Assembly (NCBI RefSeq): GCF_049675895.1
Contig: NZ_CP183834.1
Location: 2,046,001 to 2,110,000, forward strand
DNA length: 64,000 bases
Direction: 5' to 3'
Source of the DNA: Ampullimonas aquatilis
GTDB taxonomy: Bacteria > Pseudomonadota > Gammaproteobacteria > Burkholderiales > Burkholderiaceae_D
Shown here: positions 37,550 to 45,324 of the stretch, one piece after another
How positions within the stretch are numbered: position 1 is the stretch's first letter
Layout: each line of letters opens with the position of its first letter
Position numbers and translations under genes: made by a program
Notes under the pieces: generated by a model
What the model saw: the letters and a program-made list of their open reading frames with translations, nothing else
What the model was told of the DNA's origin: nothing
Database searches by the model: none

Positions 37550-38119
37550 TCAGTTAGCAATATTGAAAACTGAATTGGGTGCTGTCACCGTCATGGGCTT
37601 GGGCAGCGTGTTGATGGTAATGGTGGTTTGCTCACCTTTGACAGATTTGGCCTTGGTGGCTACCGCCGCTTTTTCAGGTGCCTTGGCTAAAGGTGCAGTT
37701 TTTTGCTGCTCGACCAAATCTTTAAGATTGACCGAGTCCAAAAACTCCACCATTTTCTGATTCAGCTGCGCCCACAGATCATGCGTCATGCAACGACCTG
37801 TCGGATTGTCTTCACGCTGACCATGACAATTTTGCTGACCGCCGCACTGAGTAGCATCAATCGGCTCATCAACCGCAATAATGATGTCGGCAACAGTCAC
37901 ATCTTCGGGTTTCCGGGCGAGGCTATAACCACCGCCTGGGCCACGCACACTCTCCACAATTTCGTGTCGACGCAACTTGCCGAATAACTGTTCAAGATAA
38001 GACAGGGAAATATTTTGACGTTGGCTGATGCCAGAAAGCGTCACCGGGCCAGCGTCCTGGCGCAAGGCCAAGTCAATCATGGCGGTAACAGCAAACCGTC
38101 CTTTGGTGGTAAGTCGCAT
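37550..38119 (-). CDS. iscR: Iron-sulfur cluster regulator IscR
   Basis: An Rrf2-family repressor that holds a [2Fe-2S] cluster and shuts off the isc operon when clusters suffice. The winged helix is at the start (MRLTTKGRFAVTAMIDLALR; ISQRQNISLSYLEQLF), and the cluster ligands are three cysteines in the block TQCGGQQNCHG and GRCMTHDLW with the following His. ATG 38119 has AGGA upstream. The C-terminus is about 30 residues longer than in E. coli, rich in Ala, Lys and Thr. It is the first gene of the isc operon. Confidence 0.96.
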   Translation of the reverse strand: MRLTTKGRFAVTAMIDLALRQDAGPVTLSGISQRQNISLSYLEQLFGKLRRHEIVESVRGPGGGYSLARKPEDVTVADIIIAVDEPIDATQCGGQQNCHGQREDNPTGRCMTHDLWAQLNQKMVEFLDSVNLKDLVEQQKTAPLAKAPEKAAVATKAKSVKGEQTTITINTLPKPMTVTAPNSVFNIAN

Positions 38120-38171
38120 AGTAATTCCTGACAAAAAGATACGGCTCGGGACTGAAATCCCACGCTCCCTG

Positions 38172-38220
38172 AAACTTGATTATTTTGCTCAAGTATAGGA
38201 TACCCGATCAATTTTGTCAA
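38172..38220 (-). promoter_or_regulatory. isc promoter with type 1 IscR site
   Basis: Reading leftward: -35 TTGACA (38215-38220), a spacer of exactly 17 bases, -10 TATACT (38192-38197). Overlapping the -10 is ATACTTGAGCAAAATAATCAAGTTT (38172-38196 in part), whose arms ACTTGA / TCAAGT match the type 1 IscR consensus. Binding there would block polymerase, as in E. coli. The start codon is 53 bases downstream. Confidence 0.85.
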
Positions 38221-38296
38221 GATTAGAGGGATTGTGATTTCGGATCATTGCCATTGAAAAATACAATGCCGAGCCTCATCAGGATTACTTTTTACG

Positions 38297-40375
38297 CTAT
38301 TTCCGCTCCGGAAAAAACAATGAAAATGGTCGTCGCAACATTCGCTTGCGAACAGCTTGGTAGATTTGACTGCGATCAACGCCTTTGAGATGACGTGAAC
38401 CCAGGGCCATATTAAAAGCCAGACCAAAACTGACCAATAGATTGAGAAAGCCGGTTACTGCAATCCCCGCCACCGCCAACCAGAATGTGGGATCATGCAA
38501 TAGTGGCCAACCCATGGTGCCAACCGCAACGGCCAATTGCCCGGTCGATAAGGTGACGTGACGCGGTTGAATATCCAAACCGATAAACGCCAATATCTCA
38601 GGTAGTAAGCCCAGTAAAAAACCTAATGAGACGCTAGCCGCCACACCCGAAATATTACGCTGAAAAAAATCTGCCAGTTTTTGTGCACCCCACTCACCGA
38701 ATACATAACGCAAACGCCGATGATAAGTAATCACATCGTGGACTCGGTACAGCACAAACCAGTTGTCCACCCATCCAGCGGCCAGACTGGATATCCAAAG
38801 CAAGACACCGGTAAACGCGGCATAGAATGGCGTTGGCCCAATCAAGTTAAAGGAATCAACAACTTTCATGGCCTTGAATGGTGTCACCATCGTATGATCA
38901 GTCAACCATTCAAAAAGCAGCTCAAAACCCAAAGCGACAGGTATGACCAAGGATAAGTTACCTAGGATTGCAGCAACCTGGGTACGAATCAGGGCAAATG
39001 TTTCATCAACAAAAGTTTCACGGCCCTCATCATTATTGGCTTGATCCAGGCGTGATGCCAATGCCGGTGCAGTCATTGCGGGCTGTTTGGTAGCCAGTGT
39101 GAAGTGTGCAAAATGAATCGCCAAAAAACTAAACGAATAATTGAGTGAGGCAACAAAACCCTCCAGGAATTTACCCATTCCCAAACTAGCGATAAATAAC
39201 TTCAGCATCACAGTGATTGCCGTCATAGCGCCACCACCAGCAGCCATGCGCAACATGCCTGAATACTCTTTGCCATCACGGGCAATGTAATGCTCTCCCG
39301 TCTCTGCACTACTTTCCACCACCTTGCGCGCAAGTTGTGACAAAGAGCTATCGATCAGGTGCCGCAAGCTCCGGTGTGCCTGATTAGCGCGAATCAGCTG
39401 CGCCGTCAGATGGGCAAACTCATGTAAACGATGTTGCTGCTCTGGTTCAAGTAACCAGACTGCCAGCAACTCATCGACTCGCTCAATCCGCAATAACATC
39501 CGATCCAGTTCAAACACAATGGCGACAGAGACACCATTTTCTTCCAGATGTTTATAAATATCCTTGCTTACCTTGCGGCAATCGTCCAGTAATCCTCTAA
39601 ACTCATTGATCTGCTGAACAAATTCGGTCGAAGATTCAGTTTGACGATTGAGCAAAAGATAAATAACTTGATTGAGCCGGAAGAATGGAAAAGACTCCAT
39701 CTGGTCATGACGCCCACTTGGCAAACGTGAGCGAATTGACTGATTTAAACCTGCCGCACAGACCTTGCTGACCAGAATGGCGATGCTGTTGCCAATATCA
39801 AGATGGCTACGCCGCATGATCTGCGCCCGGCTATCTTGATTGAGCAAGGTCTCTTCTGCATTGACATCTCGAAACAGATCAGCAAACTGCGCCAACAGAT
39901 CATCAGGCAAAGCCTCAATCCAATCAGCATCGTGCTCATCAATAAACAATAAAGAGAACAGCGAAGACAATTGCGCATGATTGGGCGATGGCGGCAAAAA
40001 CCGCGATTGAACCCGATCCAAAAACTCGTCCCAAAAACTGGGGCGTGACGCCATGCCGGTATCACAATAGAGCGAAATCGGATCGTTATCGCGCAGCACT
40101 GAATAGAGTGCAGCTACAAAGTTGCGGCGATAATGAGGATGTCGATTCAAAACCTGGATCAGAAATGCCAGCCGAGTATGTTCGGGAAAGCGTAGACGAT
40201 CATTTCGATAATCATCAAACGTCTGATTATCGCGTCTTAGCCAGTAAAACAGTTCAATCAGCCATTGATTGCGATCTGGCAAACTAGCCAAGACATCATT
40301 TTGTGTCAGCAAGGTATCGAGCTGCTGACTCGCCGTTTTGGATTCACGCCACTTGCTATAGAGTCGTTTCGACAT
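38297..40375 (-). CDS. Gcr-type 'site-specific recombinase' family membrane protein
   Basis: A 692-residue protein of the family labelled site-specific recombinase (Gcr) in Neisseria and other betaproteobacteria. It has a helical cytoplasmic N-terminal half with no tyrosine or serine recombinase signature, and six or so membrane segments in the C-terminal half (FIASLGMGKFL, IPVALGFELLF, FYAAFTGVLLWISSLAAG, SLGFLLGLLPEIL, WLAVAGIAVTGFLNLLVSFGLAF in parts). The family name is therefore probably misleading; a membrane function is more likely. It follows the phosphatase gene by six bases, so they are coupled. Confidence 0.75.
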   Translation of the reverse strand: MSKRLYSKWRESKTASQQLDTLLTQNDVLASLPDRNQWLIELFYWLRRDNQTFDDYRNDRLRFPEHTRLAFLIQVLNRHPHYRRNFVAALYSVLRDNDPISLYCDTGMASRPSFWDEFLDRVQSRFLPPSPNHAQLSSLFSLLFIDEHDADWIEALPDDLLAQFADLFRDVNAEETLLNQDSRAQIMRRSHLDIGNSIAILVSKVCAAGLNQSIRSRLPSGRHDQMESFPFFRLNQVIYLLLNRQTESSTEFVQQINEFRGLLDDCRKVSKDIYKHLEENGVSVAIVFELDRMLLRIERVDELLAVWLLEPEQQHRLHEFAHLTAQLIRANQAHRSLRHLIDSSLSQLARKVVESSAETGEHYIARDGKEYSGMLRMAAGGGAMTAITVMLKLFIASLGMGKFLEGFVASLNYSFSFLAIHFAHFTLATKQPAMTAPALASRLDQANNDEGRETFVDETFALIRTQVAAILGNLSLVIPVALGFELLFEWLTDHTMVTPFKAMKVVDSFNLIGPTPFYAAFTGVLLWISSLAAGWVDNWFVLYRVHDVITYHRRLRYVFGEWGAQKLADFFQRNISGVAASVSLGFLLGLLPEILAFIGLDIQPRHVTLSTGQLAVAVGTMGWPLLHDPTFWLAVAGIAVTGFLNLLVSFGLAFNMALGSRHLKGVDRSQIYQAVRKRMLRRPFSLFFPERK

Positions 40376-40381
40376 TAGAAA

Positions 40382-40864
40382 TCAGACCTGATACTGGGTG
40401 TGCAGCTCAGCGAGCAAACCTGCGCCAGCGTCTTCAAGATAGTCCAGTACCAAATCAAAGCCCTGACCCGCACCATAATAAGGATCTGGCACTTCATTGA
40501 CTGCATATTTTTTAGAATAAGCCATCATCAACTTAAGCTTGGTTTGCAGTTCTGGCACGCATTGTGTTTTAAGCAGCGACAAATTAGCCTCGTCCATGGC
40601 CAATATCAAATCAAAACGCTGAAAGTCTTGTGCTTCAACCTGCCTGGCACGTAAATCAGCAATATGATAACCACGACGAGCCGCTGCTTCAATACTGCGT
40701 GGATCGGGTGGCTCCCCGATATGGTAATCATGTGTCCCAGCCGAATCGAGATGAATAGCCAATTTTGATGGCGATTGGTTTAACAGTTCACGCACCACAC
40801 CTTCGGCAGAGGGTGAACGACAAATATTACCCATGCAAACAAACAGGATTGATAGCTCTTTCAA
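40382..40864 (-). CDS. Low molecular weight protein tyrosine phosphatase
   Basis: Cytoplasmic phosphatase of 160 residues. The P-loop C-x5-R is CMGNICRS at residues 10-17 and the general acid aspartate is in VPDPYYG. In enterobacteria relatives act on capsule kinases; no capsule gene is here. In betaproteobacteria this gene often stands near iscR, as it does here with the Gcr-like gene between. Confidence 0.92.
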   Translation of the reverse strand: MKELSILFVCMGNICRSPSAEGVVRELLNQSPSKLAIHLDSAGTHDYHIGEPPDPRSIEAAARRGYHIADLRARQVEAQDFQRFDLILAMDEANLSLLKTQCVPELQTKLKLMMAYSKKYAVNEVPDPYYGAGQGFDLVLDYLEDAGAGLLAELHTQYQV

Positions 40865-40995
40865 ACTCGCTACTCGCTTAATTAAAAAATCTCAGAAGTG
40901 GCAGGTATACAGTCAACTGACGGCTGTCATCAATAATAAATGCACGCAGACAATCCTAGCATTAAGATGATCAAAACCGGCAGGCTGACTGAAAC

Positions 40996-41676
40996 TTATT
41001 GTAGATGAAAAATGGGTTCTGCCTGAACCATTAGACGCATGGTCGATTTCTCAGGCTTCGGGACTGACTCAATCATTGACTTGCCGATGAAGGGAAGACT
41101 TTCTGGATGCTGCACTGTTCGATTAATCTTTAATACATCAAAACCGATCATCCGAGCATGCTCCATTAATTCCTGATAACGCTTTTCGCTTAAATTGGCA
41201 ACCCTGGCCATGATCCAGCCATATTGTTTATCTTCACTGCCTAGAATCATGCTCTGAAAATCGTCTGACATGTAATAAATGCGATAACTTAACCAGTCTG
41301 CATTGGGCTGATGCAATACCTGTTCAATATGAAGTGCATCAGTTTGCTCAACCATGCTGGTATGGTCGATAACGACGTCATTATCTGACTGAGCCTGAGA
41401 AAGTGTTGCCTGCAGCAAATTTTGTGAATTGCGGCAAACAAAAACACGACTTAATTGGTCATTGCCATCTGGCAACAAACTCATTTGATCATCTGATATG
41501 CAATCTGCCTGCTCCGGATTGGGCAATCTGGCCAGTTCAAACCAATGACCAGCCATACCCCATTCATGATCACCTGCCCCTTCTCCTGGCACAATACCAT
41601 TCGAAGCCTCTTTGATTAAACCGAAAACTAGAGCGAGCAACAGGAAAAACCAGAGTACCGATGTTGAAATTCTCAT
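40996..41676 (-). CDS. Membrane-anchored lipocalin-like protein
   Basis: A 226-residue protein with an N-terminal hydrophobic helix (VLWFFLLLALVFGLI) and no lipobox. The rest resembles bacterial lipocalin Blc: GHWFELARLPNPEQADC at the start of the barrel and YGWIMARVANLSEKRYQELMEHARMIGFDVLKI near the end. Lipocalins bind lipids or hydrophobic ligands; Blc itself is an outer-membrane lipoprotein, so the anchor type differs. It begins the stress-like gene cluster. The assignment rests on two motif regions. Confidence 0.7.
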   Translation of the reverse strand: MRISTSVLWFFLLLALVFGLIKEASNGIVPGEGAGDHEWGMAGHWFELARLPNPEQADCISDDQMSLLPDGNDQLSRVFVCRNSQNLLQATLSQAQSDNDVVIDHTSMVEQTDALHIEQVLHQPNADWLSYRIYYMSDDFQSMILGSEDKQYGWIMARVANLSEKRYQELMEHARMIGFDVLKINRTVQHPESLPFIGKSMIESVPKPEKSTMRLMVQAEPIFHLQ

Positions 41677-41721
41677 GATCGCTCTCAGATAAATTGAAGA
41701 TCGACATACTTAGTGACTTTG

Positions 41722-41937
41722 TTAGTGACGCTGGTCCGGGCGGTGACGAGTCAGGAAGAGATCAACATCTGTTTCCAGTTGTTGCCGGATCAATCCGTAC
41801 TGAACCTGTATCCTTCCTGATAATTGCGCTCTTTTACCTGCAATTACATCAAGCTCATCATGATTGAATTCACCGATTTTTTGCAATAATCGGCCTCTCA
41901 GTTGTTTCCAGTTTCCTGCAATGATGTCCCAATTCAT
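41722..41937 (-). CDS. CsbD-family stress protein
   Basis: A 71-residue hydrophilic protein of the CsbD/YjbJ family, abundant under general stress; its biochemical role is unknown. The start MNWDIIAGNWKQLRGRLLQKIGE fits the family, and the usual second repeat (DELDVIAGKRAQLSGRIQ) follows. AAGGAG is six bases before the ATG. It is 45 bases upstream of the lipocalin-like gene on the same strand. Confidence 0.9.
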   Translation of the reverse strand: MNWDIIAGNWKQLRGRLLQKIGEFNHDELDVIAGKRAQLSGRIQVQYGLIRQQLETDVDLFLTRHRPDQRH

Positions 41938-42219
41938 GAGTCACTCCTTGATGTAAAAAAATCAGCTGAGCACAACTTCATATTAAATATCTTGGTTTTG
42001 CCAAGCTTTCAGTAAGGCCTGAAAGAAAAGTCAGAATATTTGTGCTTGCCTTATAGGAATACACCTACATCCTAAGGAATAAGCGTGAGGAAACTGTTGG
42101 AAAATCTGACAATTTGCAACAGCAAAGTAGGAATCCGACTACGGATAATTTCGTTGATCTTCACTAGTATTGGCAGGGGAATTCCGTAGAATGAAAGTAC
42201 CTTATTTAAATCTGAATTT

Positions 42220-42591
42220 ATGATTGCCTTTTTAGTAGAAGACTCAAAAAAAATTCGTGAGTCGCTCATCGCCCTGATTAACAGCATGACTGAGATTGTG
42301 ATTGCAGATTTTGCAGAAACTCAAAATGATGCAATCGAGTGGCTTGAGAACAATCCATGGGATGTTGTCATCGTCGACTTAAATCTTCGAGAAGGCCACG
42401 GGCTGGAGGTTTTACGTGCCCTGCAAACCAATTCCAAAGTTGATCTATCTGCTAAAAGACGCGTGGTACTGACCAATTACGCCAGTCCACAAATGCGAAT
42501 TCGCTGTGAAGAACTTGGGGCAGATGCTTTTTTTGATAAATCAAGCGATATTGATCGCCTGATTGAATACCTGACTGGTGAACCCGCCTAG
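42220..42591 (+). CDS. Stand-alone response-regulator receiver protein
   Basis: A 123-residue CheY-like protein made only of a receiver domain: acidic pair in VEDSKK, phospho-acceptor Asp in VIVDLNLREG, switch Thr in VLTNYAS and Lys in FFDKSSD. With no output domain it must act by binding another protein or as a phosphate shuttle. It is rightward and alone, facing the stress operon, with a shared terminator between. The kinase at 45325 is a possible partner. Confidence 0.9.
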   Translation: MIAFLVEDSKKIRESLIALINSMTEIVIADFAETQNDAIEWLENNPWDVVIVDLNLREGHGLEVLRALQTNSKVDLSAKRRVVLTNYASPQMRIRCEELGADAFFDKSSDIDRLIEYLTGEPA

Positions 42592-42740
42592 GCAATCTTT
42601 GAATAAACAGTTGAATTTGAAAATTTGACCGGATCTGCCAAAAAAGTAATCCGCAATACAGCAAGATTTAACGGAAATATGTCACATTGTTAGTTAACAT
42701 TAATACACATTTATTACAAATATCACATTTCATCCATATA

Positions 42741-42767
42741 AAAAAGCATCATAACGATGCTTTTTTT
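42741..42767. terminator. Bidirectional rho-independent terminator
   Basis: Arms AAAAAGCATC / GATGCTTTTT around ATAAC with further A and T. It lies between the converging receiver gene (stop 42591) and DUF1328 gene (stop 42777) and can serve both. Confidence 0.9.
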
Positions 42768-42776
42768 ATAACCGTT

Positions 42777-42935
42777 TTATCGAATCAGGCTAGTCACGAG
42801 AGACACGATAAACATGATCAGAAAAATGAAGAAAAGTATCTTGGCAATGCCGACAGCACCAGATGCAATGCCACCAAAACCAAATACGCCGGCAACCAAG
42901 GCAATCACAAAAAATACTGCAGCCCAATGTAGCAT
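42777..42935 (-). CDS. DUF1328 (YtjA-type) small membrane protein
   Basis: A 52-residue protein, too short for most gene calls: it begins MLHWAAVFFVIALVAGVFGFG (first residues), continues GGIASGAVGIAKILFF and ends LVTSLIR, giving two membrane helices with a glycine-rich turn, the DUF1328 pattern. AAGGAG stands six bases before the ATG. It is the last gene of a four-gene leftward operon, 24 bases after the ferritin-like gene. The function of the family is unknown, with links to envelope stress. Confidence 0.88.
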   Translation of the reverse strand: MLHWAAVFFVIALVAGVFGFGGIASGAVGIAKILFFIFLIMFIVSLVTSLIR

Positions 42936-42959
42936 GATGCGCTCCTTATCAGTAAAGGT

Positions 42960-43535
42960 TTAAACTTCGAGAAGATCGATCAGATCATCCGAATGTTCTT
43001 CTTCTTTCGCTAAAATTTCTTCCAGTAAGCGCCGTGTCGAAGGATCTTCTTCACCAATGTACTGAACCATTTGCCGATAACTATCAATGGCAATCCGTTC
43101 TGCAATCAGGTTCTCTTTAATCATGTCTTGCAAAGCAATACCGGCAAAGTATTCGGCATGACTGCGCTCAGCCAGTCCTACCGGATTGAAGTCAGGTTCA
43201 CCACCCAATTGCACAATCCGCTCCGCGAGAAGATAGGCATGACTCAACTCCTCATCAGCATGCTCAATGAATTCTGCGGCCGCCACCTGAGCCTTGATCC
43301 CCTTTGCCACATAATAGTGGCGCCGATAACGCAGCACGCACACCAGCTCGGTCGCAAGCGCACCGTTAAGCAGCTGGACAACCTCTTTGACATTAGCGGC
43401 ATAACTCCGCGTCACGGGCCCACTTTCAATATCCTTGCGTGCTCTGGTTCGGATCAATTGAATATCTTCAATCGGGGCTACTCTGTCTGCCTTCAGTGCA
43501 TGCTCGTCAACCATCTTTTTGCCCTGCTTTTTCAT
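42960..43535 (-). CDS. Bacterioferritin-like / ferritin-like diiron protein
   Basis: A 191-residue four-helix protein. The diiron ligands expected are visible: Glu in NGALATELVCVLRYRRHYY, E and H in FIEHADEELSHA, Glu in MIKENLIAERIAIDSY, and E/H in KEEEHSDDL. It may store iron or protect DNA from peroxide in the manner of bacterioferritin or Dps. AGGGGG precedes the ATG. Third gene of the operon. Confidence 0.87.
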   Translation of the reverse strand: MKKQGKKMVDEHALKADRVAPIEDIQLIRTRARKDIESGPVTRSYAANVKEVVQLLNGALATELVCVLRYRRHYYVAKGIKAQVAAAEFIEHADEELSHAYLLAERIVQLGGEPDFNPVGLAERSHAEYFAGIALQDMIKENLIAERIAIDSYRQMVQYIGEEDPSTRRLLEEILAKEEEHSDDLIDLLEV

Positions 43536-43543
43536 ATCGCCCC

Positions 43544-43900
43544 CTAACGAACCGCTTTTTTAATTGAACGGGTCTGGCCACTGTCATTATTTTTACGACA
43601 GGAAACCAAGCCGATAACCAGCAAACTCGCAGCAAGCAAACCCACAGCGCCAATCACTTGCAAAGGACGTTGCTGCGCATAGTGCAATCCCAGATGGATC
43701 GCATCATGGGTCTTGACCACGGCACGCTCCTTATTGGAGCGCAATGAGCTGGCACCCTTTTCAACCAAATCAGAAAGTTGATCTTTTAACTGTGCCGATT
43801 GTTTGTTGCCATCCTTGCCAATGGCATGAATCAAATTTTCGGCACGCGTCATCAGATCATGCCAATCGGCACTCACTTCATCTTTGTTGATATATTTCAT
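43544..43900 (-). CDS. DUF883 (YqjD/ElaB) ribosome-associated membrane protein
   Basis: A 118-residue tail-anchored protein: amphipathic helices (DWHDLMTRAENLIHAI, AQLKDQLSDLVEKGASSL) and a C-terminal membrane helix (VIGAVGLLAASLLVIGLVSCR) with a basic end. In E. coli, YqjD and ElaB tether ribosomes to the inner membrane in stationary phase. The second of two ATG codons, 43900, fits AGGGGG best. Second gene of the operon. Confidence 0.88.
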   Translation of the reverse strand: MKYINKDEVSADWHDLMTRAENLIHAIGKDGNKQSAQLKDQLSDLVEKGASSLRSNKERAVVKTHDAIHLGLHYAQQRPLQVIGAVGLLAASLLVIGLVSCRKNNDSGQTRSIKKAVR

Positions 43901-43909
43901 CATCGCCCC

Positions 43910-44230
43910 CTATGATTTGATACGGATATCATTCTTGACAGACTTCACACCTTTGACCTTTGCAACTATTTCAACCGCCTGGGTACGTTGGGTCTCGCTT
44001 TTTGCAAAACCACTCAGCTGGACAATGCCTTTATAGGTTTCAACGGTAATGTCGCCCGCATCAACGGTTTTGTCTTCGACAAATGCGGCCTTAACCTTGG
44101 TGGTAATGACCGAATCATCAATGTATTCGCCTGTACTTTCTTTACCAGGTGTGGAAGCACAGGCAGTAATCAGTACTGGTGTGGCGGCAAGAAGAATCGC
44201 TGCTACAGCGCTACGCATTTTGTTTTTCAT
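43910..44230 (-). CDS. BON-domain lipoprotein
   Basis: A 106-residue protein with lipobox LITACAS, so lipidated at Cys 24, and one BON domain (DDSVITTKVKAAFVED... GIVQLSGFAKSE... VKGVKSVKNDIRI), as in OsmY and YraP. BON domains bind phospholipids and appear in osmotic and envelope stress proteins. AAGGA lies before the ATG. First gene of the operon with DUF883, ferritin-like and DUF1328 genes; spacing is 8-24 bases throughout. Confidence 0.92.
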   Translation of the reverse strand: MKNKMRSAVAAILLAATPVLITACASTPGKESTGEYIDDSVITTKVKAAFVEDKTVDAGDITVETYKGIVQLSGFAKSETQRTQAVEIVAKVKGVKSVKNDIRIKS

Positions 44231-44378
44231 TGTGAATCCTTTCTAGGAGTAATGTCTGACTGACATGTGTTCACTTTAAAAAAACTCACCAGGCTTGCCT
44301 GTAGGACAAACATGGCAATCACTCACAAAGACTGGCAGTTACTCTGTAGGGTCTGGCTGACAAAGTATTGCCAGCAAC

Positions 44379-44406
44379 AAAAAAGCCCACTCGATGTGGG
44401 CTTTTT
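44379..44406 (-). terminator. Rho-independent terminator of the LuxR-type regulator
   Basis: Arms AAAAAGCCCAC / GTGGGCTTTTT around TCGAT, 34 bases after the stop of the regulator on the minus strand. Confidence 0.9.
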
Positions 44407-44439
44407 GATGAACTATGCAATCAATCTGGCTGGTACTAA

Positions 44440-45078
44440 TTACTCCATCAAACCGTTTTTCATGGCGTAATAAGTCAGGTCGCTATTGGATGTCAGTCCC
44501 ATTTTTTCCAGCACACGAGTACGATAGGTACTCACTGTCTTGACACTGATATGCAGTTGATTGGCAATATCGGTGACGGTTTCACCTTTGGATAAACGAA
44601 TAAAAACCTGTAACTCACGATCCGACAATTGTGTATGAACCGGCGCTTCGTTGTCTTTATTGACACCTGAAGCCAGCACCTCACCAACTGACTGACTGAT
44701 ATAGCGACGACCTTGTGCCGCAATCCGGATTGCTTTGATCAATTCATTGGGGTCACAATCCTTTTTCAGATAACCACTCGCTCCCATGCGCAGCATATTC
44801 ATTGCATATTGCTCTTCTGCAAAACCACTCAAGATCAATACCGGCAATTCTGGATGGGTCAACTTGATTTGACGCAATGTATCCACACCATTTTGGCCGG
44901 GCATGGAAATATCGAGCAAAAGCACATCGCACTCTTTTTTACGTACGATATCCATCGCTTCATTGCCATTAGAGGCTTCATGCAGCACCTTCATATCAAT
45001 CTGATCAGAAATGAATTGCTTGAAACCAGTCCTCACAATCTGATGATCATCGGCAATGGCAACTCTTATCATGGGCAT
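44440..45078 (-). CDS. NarL/FixJ-type response regulator
   Basis: A 212-residue two-domain regulator: receiver (ADDHQ acidic pair, phospho-Asp in VLLLDISMPG, Lys in GYLKKDCD) and a LuxR helix-turn-helix (LSDRELQVFIRLSKGETVTDIANQLHISVKTVSTYR in part). ATG 45078 is used; ATG 45072 and a TTG at 45123 are also in frame. It is divergent from the histidine kinase at 45325 and is its likely partner. Target genes may be the adjoining stress operon, which is inference from position. Confidence 0.9.
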   Translation of the reverse strand: MPMIRVAIADDHQIVRTGFKQFISDQIDMKVLHEASNGNEAMDIVRKKECDVLLLDISMPGQNGVDTLRQIKLTHPELPVLILSGFAEEQYAMNMLRMGASGYLKKDCDPNELIKAIRIAAQGRRYISQSVGEVLASGVNKDNEAPVHTQLSDRELQVFIRLSKGETVTDIANQLHISVKTVSTYRTRVLEKMGLTSNSDLTYYAMKNGLME

Positions 45079-45324
45079 AATCAATCCGCTGTCTGTAAAT
45101 GTGGTTTCATTATGAAGGGACAATCGCAGAAAATCTTAACCTGTTAGCTGATCTGCGTGTAGTCATTCACCTACAGGCTGAATGATCGGAGTACGATAAG
45201 CTATGACTAAGCAGACAAATACAGAGTAATACTGAGGAAATCCTCTGATTCAAAATAATTCTCCAAGACTTGAATGACATGCCAACTTTCATTCCAGCAC
45301 TGGTCAAACAAAAATAGGTAGCCT

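Noticed and set aside
38297..40375. Mobile-element integrase because of the family name recombinase
   Set aside because: No catalytic tyrosine or serine recombinase motif, no attachment repeats; membrane helices dominate.
42072..42287. Minus-strand frame of 71 codons
   Set aside because: It overlaps the receiver gene start and shows no recognisable pattern or ribosome binding site.
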